From Treponema socranskii subsp. socranskii VPI DR56BR1116 = ATCC 35536 (GTDB lineage: Bacteria > Spirochaetota > Spirochaetia > Treponematales > Treponemataceae), in assembly GCF_000468115.1 (NCBI RefSeq), contig NZ_AVQI01000084.1, positions 1 through 64,000 of the forward strand: DNA of 64,000 nt. Reading direction: 5' to 3'. The translations under genes and the position numbers were made by a program. The notes beneath the pieces were generated by a model, which worked only from the letters and a program-made list of their open reading frames with translations, made no database searches and was not told where the DNA came from. Shown in pieces: positions 29,970-38,979 of the stretch (position 1 is its first letter; each line of letters opens with the position of its first letter).

Positions 29970-30971
29970 ATGCTTGATTTCCGAAATCCCGCGGCGTTTT
30001 TTTTGCTTTTCCTCGTTCCCGCTCTCTTTATAGTGAGAGCGCTCGGCTTGTTTACGCGCATCGCGTTTCCGGCAACGCTTTCGGATTGGGGCGGCAAAAC
30101 TTTCGAATGGAAAGGCAGGCTGCGCAGCGCCGCATCCTTTATTTCCCGTATCTTTATCATAGCTGCGTTTGTACTCACGGTTGCCGCCCTCGCCGATCCC
30201 GTCGTTTATCATCAGGAGCGCGTGTATACGTCACGCGGCGCCGACATCCTTTTTGTTGTAGACACGAGTCCGTCGATGGCGGTAAAGGATATCGCAAATA
30301 TGACGAGGCTTGACGCAGCTCGGCGCGCGATACGCACGCTGTCTTTGGATACCGGCGGCATATCGTTCGGTCTTGTCGCGATGGCGACGGAAGCTGCGAT
30401 CGTCGTGCCTCCGACGACCGATCGAACAGTCTTTTTTTCTCGCCTTGACGCTCTTATGATCGGAAGCCTCGGCGACGGAACTGCGATCGGTACGGGGCTG
30501 AGCACGGCTGTCTATCACCTCTCTTCTTCGGCTGCTCCGAAAAAATGCATCGTTCTCGTTACCGACGGCGAAAACAACGCCGGATCGATTCATCCCGAAA
30601 CGGCTGCCGAACTCGCTGAAAAAAATCGCATCGCCGTCTATACGCTCGGCATCGGTACGAAGGGGGCGGTTCCGCTCGATTACGTCGATCCGAAAACGGG
30701 ACGCGTGTATTCCGGTTATCTGCAGTCCGATTTCGATCCCGCACCGCTCGAACGCATCGCCTCCCTTTCCGGCGGAAAATATTACGGCGTGCAGACGACC
30801 GGCGATTTGGCAAACGTGCTTTCGTCGATCGCGAGGGAAATGAACGTCGTGCAGACCTATCACTTGCACACCGAAAGCGTCCGCTATTACGACAGGTTGA
30901 TCGTCGCGGCGGTAATCTTATTTGCACTTGGATTGTTTATACGCAGGGTTTATCTGCAGGAGCTGATTTAA
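29970..30971 (+). CDS. VWA domain protein, BatA-like
   Basis: 333 residues. Two N-terminal membrane segments (about residues 8-28 and 60-78), a von Willebrand factor A domain with the MIDAS residues DTSPS (98-102) and TDGENN, and a C-terminal membrane helix (LIVAAVILFALGLFI). This is the BatA layout, in which the VWA domain faces the periplasm. GGAGG lies 10 bases before the ATG. The 133-base gap to the previous gene holds nothing recognisable. Confidence 0.88.
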   Translation: MLDFRNPAAFFLLFLVPALFIVRALGLFTRIAFPATLSDWGGKTFEWKGRLRSAASFISRIFIIAAFVLTVAALADPVVYHQERVYTSRGADILFVVDTSPSMAVKDIANMTRLDAARRAIRTLSLDTGGISFGLVAMATEAAIVVPPTTDRTVFFSRLDALMIGSLGDGTAIGTGLSTAVYHLSSSAAPKKCIVLVTDGENNAGSIHPETAAELAEKNRIAVYTLGIGTKGAVPLDYVDPKTGRVYSGYLQSDFDPAPLERIASLSGGKYYGVQTTGDLANVLSSIAREMNVVQTYHLHTESVRYYDRLIVAAVILFALGLFIRRVYLQELI

Positions 30972-30972
30972 T

Positions 30973-32613
30973 ATGGTGATTTCCTGTGAACGTCCCTATG
31001 CTTTTTACGGTTTTATATTAATTATTCCGGCGCTGGTCGCCGCATTTCACCGCTACCGCGGCATTATCGCCTATTCGAAGCGGGCTGCCGTCATCGATAC
31101 GAATCTTCCGGAATCGAAACGCATGCCGAATCTTTCGCGTACGCTCGTCGTGCGGACGCTGTTCAGATGCTTTGCGTGGATTATGCTGATTTTCGCCTAT
31201 GCCGGATTTTCGTGGGGTACCTATGAAGTCCCCGTTCAGAGAAGCGGGAGCGCAGTTTCATTCGTGTTCGATATTTCATACAGCATGACGGCGGACGATG
31301 CACCCGGCGGATTGACGAGGCTCAGAGCGGCATCCCGCTATGGGGATATGCTTTTGTCGCGCATGGGCGGCGTATCCGTTTCCGTCGTTTTGGCAAAAGG
31401 CGAGGGTGTTATCGTTGTTCCGCTTACGGAAGATACGGCGATCGTGCGCTCTCTTTTGGAAACCCTTTCACCGACTCTCATGAGCGCCGCCGGCACGTCG
31501 CTCGGCAAAGGTATCGAAGCTGCGCTCCGCTCGTTTCCGTCCGACTCGGCGCAGGCTCGGCGCATTTGGGTTTTTACCGACGGAGATGAAACCGATGGGC
31601 AGCTTATATCTTCTATTGAAGCCTGTGTAAAAGAAGGTGTATCCGTTTCGCTTATCGGGTTCGGAACGGAACAGGAAGTCGAAATAATCGCCGGAGACGG
31701 AAAAACGAAAGTGATGACAGCGCTTCGTTCGGAACGGATGAAAAAAGCGGTCGAGCAGGTGTCGCTTTATGCCGAGCGGTATAATTTTTCTGCGGCGGCG
31801 CGGTACATCGATGCGACGGAAGCGGGCTCGGCGATAGAATTGTTAAAACCGCTGAAAAACGAAACCGCGATCACCGTTTCGTATGAGGTAAAACCCGTCG
31901 AACGGTATGCGCTGTTTTTGATTGCGGCGATTGCAGCGTTTGTGCTGAGTTTTGTCGTCGCCGAGTTCGATTTTGAAAATTATCGAAGGCTCTTTCACAA
32001 AAGCCGGGCGGCTGCCGTTGTGCTTTGCGCTGCGACGCTTTTGCTTTCGTCGTGTAGTGCCCGAATTGCAAACGCGCAGGAGATAGCGTCGAGTTCGTGG
32101 GCGTGGTATCGGAAAAAATATCGAAGCGCGATTGCGGGCTTTTTGCGAGTCGAAGAAAGGGCGCGGCAAAACGGAGACGCGCTTTCCGAACAGTACGCCG
32201 AATACAATCTCGCGGCGACCTATATCATGCAGAGCGAATATGCGGCTTCTCTTGCGTGTTTGAAAAATATCGATCCTGCTTCGCCCGAGCAGGTGCGCTT
32301 TGCAGCGTATTACAATAGGGGGATTATCGCATACCGGAGCGGCAATTACACGGAAGCGGCCGCATGCTTTCGGGATGCGCTGAGGATCGACGGTACGAAG
32401 ACGGCGGCAAAAGAAAATCTCGAAATCGCGCGTCGGCAACAAGCCGTCAAAGAAGCGCACGAAAAGGAAATCGAACTCGTGCCTCTCGCGCAGGATACGA
32501 ATGCGATCAGTGCCGTCGAAAGCGCTATATACCAACGGATACGGGAGAACGATCAAAAACAATGGAAAAACAGCGAACGGACGGCGGAATCGAATTCTTC
32601 CGTCGATTATTAA
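30973..32613 (+). CDS. BatB-like VWA protein fused to a TPR domain
   Basis: 546 residues, much longer than BatB (about 330). Residues 1-330 give the BatB layout: two N-terminal membrane segments, a VWA domain with DISYS (100-104) and TDGDET, then a membrane helix (LFLIAAIAAFVLSFVVAEF). A further hydrophobic segment ends in LLLSSCSA (cysteine near residue 361), which looks like a lipobox inside the protein. Behind it lie TPR-type repeats (AEYNLAATYIMQSEYAASLACL, AAYYNRGIIAYRSGNYTEAAACF), the usual content of a separate BatC. So BatB and BatC are joined in one chain. It starts one base after batA. Confidence 0.85.
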   Translation: MVISCERPYAFYGFILIIPALVAAFHRYRGIIAYSKRAAVIDTNLPESKRMPNLSRTLVVRTLFRCFAWIMLIFAYAGFSWGTYEVPVQRSGSAVSFVFDISYSMTADDAPGGLTRLRAASRYGDMLLSRMGGVSVSVVLAKGEGVIVVPLTEDTAIVRSLLETLSPTLMSAAGTSLGKGIEAALRSFPSDSAQARRIWVFTDGDETDGQLISSIEACVKEGVSVSLIGFGTEQEVEIIAGDGKTKVMTALRSERMKKAVEQVSLYAERYNFSAAARYIDATEAGSAIELLKPLKNETAITVSYEVKPVERYALFLIAAIAAFVLSFVVAEFDFENYRRLFHKSRAAAVVLCAATLLLSSCSARIANAQEIASSSWAWYRKKYRSAIAGFLRVEERARQNGDALSEQYAEYNLAATYIMQSEYAASLACLKNIDPASPEQVRFAAYYNRGIIAYRSGNYTEAAACFRDALRIDGTKTAAKENLEIARRQQAVKEAHEKEIELVPLAQDTNAISAVESAIYQRIRENDQKQWKNSERTAESNSSVDY

Positions 32614-32696
32614 TTTTATTGCCGTATCGGATAAAGATCGAAACGATCGGCAAATTTCGACTTTTGAAAAACGCAATATTCGATCCGCCGTTTCGA

Positions 32697-34061
32697 ATGA
32701 GGCGCGGGACGATTTTTGCGATAGCCTCTCTATCGATCTTACTCGGCGGCGGGTCGCTGTATGCCGAGTGGTCGTCCGATCTGCAAAAGCTCCGCGTAAC
32801 GCCTCCCGTCGGCGCGCTGTATTCAGGAAACGACTATATGTTTTCTCTTATCATTCCCGACGTAAAGCCTTCCGACGTACAAGCCGACAGCCCCGAAATG
32901 CCGCCCGGCGTCAGCGTCGTATCGATGCGGCGGACGGACTATGCGCAGATCGGCATTCAGTCCGGCACCGAAATCGATATTTGGCTTTCGTTCAGGGATG
33001 CCCGCATTTATACGCTTCCCCCGCTTCGCGTGCGCATCAAAGGGCGTCCGTATGAGATTCCGTTTTCCGATGTCAATATCGAACAAAATCCCGCATCGAC
33101 TTTTCCACACTTGATTGTTAAATTTGAAAACGGTACGGAGCTGACAGACGGTACGGCGAACGATGAGCCGCTGTTTACCTTGCCCGCCGGTGAAAAGATT
33201 TTATTTACGCTGTACGTACAATACGCCGTACAGGCGATACGCTTTTCGTGGCAGGCTCCGAAAGACGCGCTTTTGACGGAACTGTGGCGCTATGAGATTG
33301 CCGAAGGTACTCCGCGCGCGTCGCTTTTTACCGCCGATCCGATTCCTGTAGCTCTTTTCGAGTGGCAGCCCCTTGTCGGCGGAAATACCCCCATTCCCGA
33401 TATGCAGCTTACCGTAAGCGCATACAGCGGCGCACGCGTAAAGCTTTCGCCGCCCGCAGGGACGATCCTCGTCGTACCTTCTCTTTCCGTTCCTTCCGAT
33501 GAAGGCGACAGCAACGAAAGCTATTTTTCCTATGCTTTTTCCGAAGTCGGCCATTCCGAAAGCGAACATAGGGTACGTACACTTTCCGAATCCGATTGCG
33601 AAACGCTTGCCGTGCTGCACAGCGCCGAACGGCACGCTTTTTTCCCGTGGAAAGCGGCATCCGCCCGTCGCGCATTTGAAGCAAAGCTGGGCATTGCATC
33701 CGGTAAAGCCGAGCCGAGCGTTGCAGCGTGTATGCTTTTCGCCGCCGCTACGCTTGTGCTTGCGCTTTTGTGCGCCGTATTGTTTGCACTGAAAAAACGT
33801 GCGGGAGTATATGCGGTTTTAGGCTGCGTTTTGGTCGTTTTTTCGTTTGCCGTCGCCTCCGCTATACGCCTTTCGAGGACATACGGTATTTTTAAAGGCG
33901 GCGACATACGGTTCGTGCCCGACGAATCGTCCGGATTAGTTTCTCCGATCGCAAGCGGCGAGCGGGTGAGCGTCGAAGAGACTGCGGGAAAATGGGTGTA
34001 TATCCAATACGGTACGACAGGCGGCTGGGTAGCGTCTTCGTCCGTTGTGCCGATACGGTAA
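32697..34061 (+). CDS. BatD-like protein with C-terminal SH3-type domain
   Basis: 454 residues. A signal peptide (MRRGTIFAIASLSILLGGGSLYA) leads into beta-sandwich domains of the BatD/oxygen-tolerance kind (RVTPPVGALYSGNDYMFSLIIP), then two membrane helices (about residues 345-365 and 370-390) and a C-terminal bacterial SH3-like domain (VSPIASGERVSVEETAGKWVYIQYGTTGGWVASS). The start is uncertain: the frame is open well upstream into the previous gene, but the signal peptide begins at 32697, where no clear Shine-Dalgarno is seen. The SH3 end may bind cell wall or a Bat partner. Confidence 0.75.
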   Translation: MRRGTIFAIASLSILLGGGSLYAEWSSDLQKLRVTPPVGALYSGNDYMFSLIIPDVKPSDVQADSPEMPPGVSVVSMRRTDYAQIGIQSGTEIDIWLSFRDARIYTLPPLRVRIKGRPYEIPFSDVNIEQNPASTFPHLIVKFENGTELTDGTANDEPLFTLPAGEKILFTLYVQYAVQAIRFSWQAPKDALLTELWRYEIAEGTPRASLFTADPIPVALFEWQPLVGGNTPIPDMQLTVSAYSGARVKLSPPAGTILVVPSLSVPSDEGDSNESYFSYAFSEVGHSESEHRVRTLSESDCETLAVLHSAERHAFFPWKAASARRAFEAKLGIASGKAEPSVAACMLFAAATLVLALLCAVLFALKKRAGVYAVLGCVLVVFSFAVASAIRLSRTYGIFKGGDIRFVPDESSGLVSPIASGERVSVEETAGKWVYIQYGTTGGWVASSSVVPIR

Positions 34062-34095
34062 TTCTATAATTGATAATCGGTAATGCGGGGGGCTT

Positions 34096-34638
34096 ATGGA
34101 TTTCGGTGCGGTACTCGATGAGTGGGACAGATTGCAAAAAGAATCGAAGCGGAAGGTTTGCGGAGGAAATCCCGTTTCGGGCAAAAAAGCGAACGCGCCC
34201 GAAAAAAGCAAAACGCCGTCGAATTATTCCGAAGCGGGAAACGGTTTTGCAAAGCGGATCGATCCGCAGGAAGCGTGGCTTCGCCGCTACGGCATCGTCG
34301 ATAAAGATAAAATCGCCGCTGAAGAAGCCGAGCGCGATCGCGAACGCTCGCAGCGCTATGTAAAAGACATGCCGATCGAAGCTCGCATCGATCTGCACGG
34401 GCTCACACAGGACGAAGCGCGGAGCAGGCTTGTCGTTTTTGTCGGCGACTGCGCAAAGCGTGGACTTCGGAAAATCCTCATCGTGCACGGCAAGGGAATC
34501 CACACGACCGGAAGTGAGAGCGTACTCGGAGAAGTTGTGCGAAAATTTATCGAACAAGATAAACGCTGCGGCCGCTCCGGTCATCCCGACCGACGTATGG
34601 GCGGACGCGGTGCCACGTGGGTATGCTTGAAAAATTAA
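34096..34638 (+). CDS. Smr domain protein
   Basis: 180 residues: a charged N-terminal half of low conservation and a C-terminal Smr domain with IDLHGLTQDEARSRL, ILIVHGKGIH and the final GGRGATWVCLKN. Smr domains are nucleic-acid endonuclease-like modules; stand-alone ones include SmrB, which cuts mRNA at collided ribosomes. Whether this protein does so is not known. GGGGGG precedes the ATG, and TATAAT lies at 34065-34070. Confidence 0.85.
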   Translation: MDFGAVLDEWDRLQKESKRKVCGGNPVSGKKANAPEKSKTPSNYSEAGNGFAKRIDPQEAWLRRYGIVDKDKIAAEEAERDRERSQRYVKDMPIEARIDLHGLTQDEARSRLVVFVGDCAKRGLRKILIVHGKGIHTTGSESVLGEVVRKFIEQDKRCGRSGHPDRRMGGRGATWVCLKN

Positions 34639-34654
34639 ATGTACGGAGGCATAT

Positions 34655-35530
34655 ATGCAATACGAAATTTCAAACGGCGTTATTTCCATGGTTGCAGTTT
34701 TACAAGGGGCGGAACTCGTATCGCTCGCAAAGGGCGGAATCGAATATCTGTGGCAGGCGGATCCCGCCGTATGGAATCGATCGGCGCCGAACCTTTTTCC
34801 GTTCGTCGGGAAATTGAACGGCGGCGTCTACCGCTATAAAGGAACAACCTATCCGATGACGCCGCACGGGTTTGCGCGCGATATGCCGTTTACGCTTTCA
34901 AAGCGGACGGACACCTATCTGCAGTTTGCGCTTTCCGATACGGACGAGACGCGAAAAGTTTATCCGTTTCCTTTTTTATTCGAAATCACGTATACGATTA
35001 CGGGAAGCACGCTGACGCAGACGTGGCGCGTGACGAATACCGGAACATCGACGATGTATTTTTCGCTCGGTGCGCATCCGGGCTTTGTGTGTCCGCCGCA
35101 GGGCGGAAATTTTACCGACTGTTGGATCCGGTTTTCAGGCAGCAAAAAAATCGAGCGGGTTACCGCTCATACGATAAATACCGACGGACTTGTGCAGGAA
35201 AGGACGGATTCCTATACGCTTTCCGACGGAGGAGTGCAGATTACCGACGATATGTTTTCGCACGATGCGCTCATCTTCGAAAACAGCGGTATTCGTGCAG
35301 TTACATTGCTCGACAAATCGAAAAAGGAATTCGTGCGCGTGGACTTCGACACGGATATTTTCGGCTTGTGGTCACCGCAGGAAAAGCGCGCTCCGTTTTT
35401 GTGCATCGAACCGTGGTACGGCCGCTGCGACCGCGCAGGCTTTTCGGGTGAACTGCAAGCGCGCGAGTGGGGCAACGCGCTTTTCGCTTCCGGCGTCTTC
35501 GAAAAGTCGTTTTCGATTACGCTGTTTTAG
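34655..35530 (+). CDS. Aldose 1-epimerase family protein (LacX-like)
   Basis: 291 residues of the galactose mutarotase superfamily, which interconvert alpha and beta anomers of sugars or act on sugar phosphates. Typical are NLFPFVGKLNGGVYRYKGTTYPMTPHGFARDMPF (active-site His of the HGFAR segment), FSLGAHPGF with the second His, and a terminal PWYGRCD. TACGGAGG lies before the ATG. It belongs to the LacX-like branch with unsettled substrate. Confidence 0.83.
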   Translation: MQYEISNGVISMVAVLQGAELVSLAKGGIEYLWQADPAVWNRSAPNLFPFVGKLNGGVYRYKGTTYPMTPHGFARDMPFTLSKRTDTYLQFALSDTDETRKVYPFPFLFEITYTITGSTLTQTWRVTNTGTSTMYFSLGAHPGFVCPPQGGNFTDCWIRFSGSKKIERVTAHTINTDGLVQERTDSYTLSDGGVQITDDMFSHDALIFENSGIRAVTLLDKSKKEFVRVDFDTDIFGLWSPQEKRAPFLCIEPWYGRCDRAGFSGELQAREWGNALFASGVFEKSFSITLF

Positions 35531-35626
35531 AGAAGTAGCGATTAAAGCAAAGCGCCCCTGATGCAGTTGTATCGGATTCGCTTCGATAAAAGGTATGAAA
35601 GCCGATTATAATGAAAGCCACTGTAA

Positions 35627-35655
35627 TTGCTACAATCGATTTTTTTTGGTAAAAT
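35627..35655 (+). promoter_or_regulatory. Promoter of glyS
   Basis: TTGCTA (35627-35632), 17 bases including a T-run, TAAAAT (35650-35655). The leader is about 105 bases long and I see no T-box in it. Confidence 0.55.
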
Positions 35656-35766
35656 CGCCGTCATAGCGAACGAATGTTTTGAACGGGACGCTTAATAATT
35701 TTTTGTGACGGGAACTTCTAAAGACTGCGGTTTTCGGAAGCAGCCCGGTACGTACGGGAGACGGCT

Positions 35767-37203
35767 ATGGCGGAAACGAATCACGAATGCACGCTTGATA
35801 AAATCATCAGTTTGTGCAAGCGGCGCGGTTTTGTATATCAATCGAGTGAAATTTACGGCGGACAGGCGGGCGCGTGGGATTACGGTCCGCTCGGTATCGA
35901 ACTTAAACGCAATATCCAAAACGCGTGGTGGAAAGAGATGACGCAGCTCCACGACGATGTCGTAGGTCTCGACTCTTCTATCTTTATGCATCACACGACG
36001 TGGGAAGCGAGCGGACACGTTGCGCATTTTTCCGATCCGATGATCGACTGCACCGAATGCAAAGCGCGTTTTCGCGCGGATCAGCTCATCGAAGATTTTT
36101 GCGCTTCTCACGACGTAAAGCCCGAAAAGGCGGTAGACGCGATGTCGCACGAAGAGATGAAAGCGTTTATCGACGAACACGGAGTGAATTGCCCCGTATG
36201 CGGCAAGCACAGCTATACCGCCGTGCGCGAATTCAATTTGATGTTTAAAACGCATCTCGGCCCCGTCGAAAGCGACACGTCCATCGTATACCTGCGCCCG
36301 GAAACCTGTCAGGGCATCTTCGTCGATTTTAAAAATATCGTTCAATCGAACCGAATGAAGATTCCGTTCGGCGTCGCGCAGGTCGGAAAATCGTTCCGCA
36401 ACGAAATCATCTTTAAGAATTTTATCTTCCGCACCTGCGAATTCGAACAGATGGAAATGGAATACTTTTGCAAACCCGGTGTCGACGACGATGCGTTCGC
36501 GTATTGGCGGGAACAACGCTGGAACTTTTACAAGCGCTACGGTATTGCCGAAAAAAATCTTCACTGGAAACACCACGATAAACTCGCGCACTATGCAAAG
36601 GACGCATACGATATCCAATACCGCTTTCCGATCGGCTTCGAAGAGATCGAAGGCGTTCACAACCGTACGGATTTCGATCTGTCTCAGCACACGAAGTACA
36701 GCGGCAAAGATATGAGCTATATCGATCAGGACGACGGCAACAAACGCTACACTCCGTACGTCATCGAAACGTCCGCAGGATTGAACCGCAACTTTCTCAT
36801 GTTTTTGTGCGAAGCGTACGAAGAGCAAAACGTCGCATCCGACGGCGGAGAAGATTACCGTACGGTGCTGCATCTCCATCCGCGTCTCGCGCCGGTTACG
36901 GTCGCCGTACTCCCGATGATGAAAAAAGACGGGCTCGCGGAGATAGCGGCGGACATCCGCAAAGCGCTCAAAGAAGATTTCGTCACCGATTACGATACGA
37001 GCGGTACGATCGGCAAGCGCTACCGCCGGCAGGATGAAATCGGCACGCCGTTTTGCGTTACGGTCGATTATCAAACAAAAGACGACGATACCGTGACGAT
37101 TCGCTTTCGCGATTCGATGGAACAAACGCGCGTCAAGCGAAGCGATTTGGTTTCCGAAATTCACAAAGCGATCGCGTCGTACACGCCCGTCGTCAAAAAT
37201 TAA
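35767..37203 (+). CDS. glyS: Glycyl-tRNA synthetase, single-chain type
   Basis: 478 residues of the homodimeric class II enzyme (bacterial GlyQS/eukaryote-like form), which charges tRNA-Gly. The N-terminus has FVYQSSEIYGGQAGAWDYGPLG, an inserted zinc-type module shows CTECKARF and CPVCGKHS, and motif 2 and 3 regions appear as QVGKSFRNEI, EFEQMEMEYF and the anticodon-binding C-terminal domain PRLAPVTVAVLPMMKK. GGGAG precedes the ATG. Confidence 0.95.
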   Translation: MAETNHECTLDKIISLCKRRGFVYQSSEIYGGQAGAWDYGPLGIELKRNIQNAWWKEMTQLHDDVVGLDSSIFMHHTTWEASGHVAHFSDPMIDCTECKARFRADQLIEDFCASHDVKPEKAVDAMSHEEMKAFIDEHGVNCPVCGKHSYTAVREFNLMFKTHLGPVESDTSIVYLRPETCQGIFVDFKNIVQSNRMKIPFGVAQVGKSFRNEIIFKNFIFRTCEFEQMEMEYFCKPGVDDDAFAYWREQRWNFYKRYGIAEKNLHWKHHDKLAHYAKDAYDIQYRFPIGFEEIEGVHNRTDFDLSQHTKYSGKDMSYIDQDDGNKRYTPYVIETSAGLNRNFLMFLCEAYEEQNVASDGGEDYRTVLHLHPRLAPVTVAVLPMMKKDGLAEIAADIRKALKEDFVTDYDTSGTIGKRYRRQDEIGTPFCVTVDYQTKDDDTVTIRFRDSMEQTRVKRSDLVSEIHKAIASYTPVVKN

Positions 37204-37275
37204 TAATTATGTAAGCCGGAGGCGCGCGGGCGTTTTCCGCTTGCGTTTACGGCGTCTCCGTTATTCGGATAAAGT

Positions 37276-38037
37276 ATGGAATACGTTCGGCTCGGTAAAA
37301 CGAATCTTCTCGCAAGCAGGACGGCGTTCGGCGCCATGTCGCTGAAGCATACGGGAGATGTCGAAAAGGCTTCAACGCTTATCCGAAAAGCGTACGAAGC
37401 GGGAATCAATTTTTTCGATACGTCGCGCAGCAACGGTGCAAGCGAAAAGCTGCTCGGAGACGCGCTGTACGAAGTGCGGGAAAACGTCATCATCGCGACG
37501 AAATCGAAAGCCTCTTCGGGGCAGGAACTCCTTCGCGACTTGGACGAAAGCCTGGGCGCGCTGCACTGCGATGCGATCGATCTGTATCAATACGAAACCG
37601 ACGGCTTTATCCCGACGGCCGACGGCAAAGACGGCATCTATCAAACGCTTCTTACGATGAAAGCTTCCGGTAAAATCAAACACATAGGAGCCGTAACCGA
37701 AGATTTCGATACCGCTTCGGAAATTATTAAAACGGAACTTTACGAAACGATTCAATTTCCGTTCAGCATGATAAGCCCGATTGACACAGCATCCCTCGTC
37801 GGCTTGTGCGCGGAGCGCGATATGGGCTTTATCGCGATGCAGCCCTTGTGCGGGGGCGTGCTTTCGAATATTCCGCTCGCCTTCGGCTTTCTCCATCAAT
37901 ACGAAAACGTTTTTCCGCTGTGGGGTGCGGAAACGCCCGAAGAGCTTTCGCAGATTTTGTATTTCAACGACCGGCCTCCGGTCATCGACGAAGCGTTTCA
38001 AAGAGATGTCGAAAAGCTGCGTACGTTTTTTAATTAG
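37276..38037 (+). CDS. Aldo/keto reductase-like protein with altered catalytic tetrad
   Basis: 253 residues, shorter than the usual 280-330. The fold signatures LGKTNLLASRTAFGAM, GINFFDTSRSNGASEKLLG and KIKHIGAV are those of aldo/keto reductases. Of the catalytic tetrad, Asp (48) and Lys (76) are kept, but the Tyr position is Asn (53) and the His position in DLYQYE is Glu (107). Normal NADPH-dependent carbonyl reduction is therefore doubtful. It may be a binding or regulatory relative, or act by another mechanism. Confidence 0.75.
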   Translation: MEYVRLGKTNLLASRTAFGAMSLKHTGDVEKASTLIRKAYEAGINFFDTSRSNGASEKLLGDALYEVRENVIIATKSKASSGQELLRDLDESLGALHCDAIDLYQYETDGFIPTADGKDGIYQTLLTMKASGKIKHIGAVTEDFDTASEIIKTELYETIQFPFSMISPIDTASLVGLCAERDMGFIAMQPLCGGVLSNIPLAFGFLHQYENVFPLWGAETPEELSQILYFNDRPPVIDEAFQRDVEKLRTFFN

Positions 38038-38072
38038 CGGGAAAGGCGGTTTTCCGGTTGACGATTTTTTTG

Positions 38073-38372
38073 TTATGTCGACAGATACGATTCTATCATC
38101 GCTTTGATCTCCGTGAGCAGTTTGCGATCGTTTTGAATTTCAGCGTAATCTACCGCAGGATTTTCGGAAAACAGCAGCGCCGGATGGATTTGAAAAATTT
38201 CCGCCATTTTTATAATTAAATCGAACGAAGGTTTTGCGATGCCGCATTCGATGTTGCCGATCGTACCGGTTGCGACGCCGCACAGTTCCGCAAAATGCGC
38301 CTGTGAAAATCCGTTTTTTATTCTGTTCTTTTTTACATTTGCGATAAACTCTTGCTGATATTCATACATCAT
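38073..38372 (-). CDS. XRE-family transcriptional regulator
   Basis: 99 residues: an XRE helix-turn-helix in residues 8-65 (KNRIKNGFSQAHFAELCGVATGTIGNIECGIAKPSFDLIIKMAEIF region), then a short C-terminal helix. Two ATG codons lie side by side; the second (38369) begins exactly seven bases after the -10 box, giving a leaderless mRNA. It is divergent from the lipoprotein gene at 38478 and shares with it a promoter region that contains an inverted repeat, so it probably regulates that gene and itself. Confidence 0.85.
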   Translation of the reverse strand: MMYEYQQEFIANVKKNRIKNGFSQAHFAELCGVATGTIGNIECGIAKPSFDLIIKMAEIFQIHPALLFSENPAVDYAEIQNDRKLLTEIKAMIESYLST

Positions 38373-38376
38373 TACC

Positions 38377-38404
38377 AGTATAAAATGATTTCTTGTGTTG
38401 ACAA
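38377..38404 (-). promoter_or_regulatory. Promoter of the XRE regulator
   Basis: On the minus strand TTGTCA (38404-38399), 16 bases, TATACT (38382-38377). The -35 boxes of this and the divergent promoter lie on the same bases. Confidence 0.6.
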
Positions 38405-38427
38405 TAATGTTTAATTGGTATTATACT
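38398..38427 (+). promoter_or_regulatory. Promoter of the small lipoprotein gene
   Basis: TTGACA (38398-38403), 18 bases, TATACT (38422-38427). Confidence 0.7.
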
Positions 38428-38443
38428 CCGACTATCAATTAAA
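38410..38443 (+). promoter_or_regulatory. Operator-like inverted repeat over the -10 box
   Basis: TTTAATTGGTA and TATCAATTAAA match in 10 of 11 positions as an inverted repeat and enclose the -10 box of the lipoprotein promoter. A protein bound here would block that promoter; the adjacent XRE regulator is the best candidate. Confidence 0.5.
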
Positions 38444-38477
38444 TTGAGTAAAGCTCGGTTTAATTAAGGAGTCAGAC

Positions 38478-38885
38478 ATGAATATGTACAAAAAATTCTT
38501 TTCCTTGTTCGGCGCAGCGCTCGTCATAGCCGCTGCAGTATGCACGTTTACAAGCTGCAAAAGCGGTGACGATTCGGATCCGGCGCCCGTCGCGACGATC
38601 ACATCCGAAGACGGAAGCGCGACGCTTGCGATTTTAACCCTTGACAAAGCAACGGGTACCGGCACGTACAAAGTTACCGGCAAGGTCGGTCCCGCTGATT
38701 TTACCGCTAAAGGAGACTTTGTGCTCGATGCTTCGGGAACAAAGATCACGTTGAAAAATACTAAAGTTACTCCGGATGCATTTGCAGCAATGGCAGCTTC
38801 ATTTAACGGGGAACATTCTATTGATGCTTCGAAAAAAGTAACGGTCTTAGCGTATACCTTTAACCTTACGCCGTTGTTCGCGTAG
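38478..38885 (+). CDS. Small lipoprotein of unknown function
   Basis: 135 residues. Signal peptide with lipobox FTSC (cysteine at about residue 27), an acidic linker (KSGDDSDPAP) and a beta-rich domain with alternating T/K/G residues. I do not recognise the family. AAGGAG lies 10 bases before the ATG. It has its own consensus promoter with an operator-like repeat and is followed by a hairpin shared with the convergent gene. Confidence 0.72.
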   Translation: MNMYKKFFSLFGAALVIAAAVCTFTSCKSGDDSDPAPVATITSEDGSATLAILTLDKATGTGTYKVTGKVGPADFTAKGDFVLDASGTKITLKNTKVTPDAFAAMAASFNGEHSIDASKKVTVLAYTFNLTPLFA

Positions 38886-38913
38886 TAACGAAGTTATTTC
38901 AAAATAAACGATC

Positions 38914-38946
38914 CGAGCCGAGAACGCGCAAAGCTTTTTCGGCTCG
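38914..38946. terminator. Hairpin between convergent genes
   Basis: CGAGCCGA and TCGGCTCG pair perfectly (38914-38921, 38939-38946) around a 17-base loop; T-rich sequence follows some bases away on both strands. Probable shared terminator of the lipoprotein gene and the HD-GYP-like gene. Confidence 0.5.
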
Positions 38947-38979
38947 CTCGCGCACCCCTTTCTTTTACTTTAATCGATT

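Noticed and set aside
35531-35766. T-box leader before glyS
   Set aside because: No T-box sequence, specifier loop or antiterminator/terminator pair could be seen in the leader.
35692-37164. 490-codon minus-strand frame over glyS
   Set aside because: Antisense to a clear glycyl-tRNA synthetase; no protein-like motifs.
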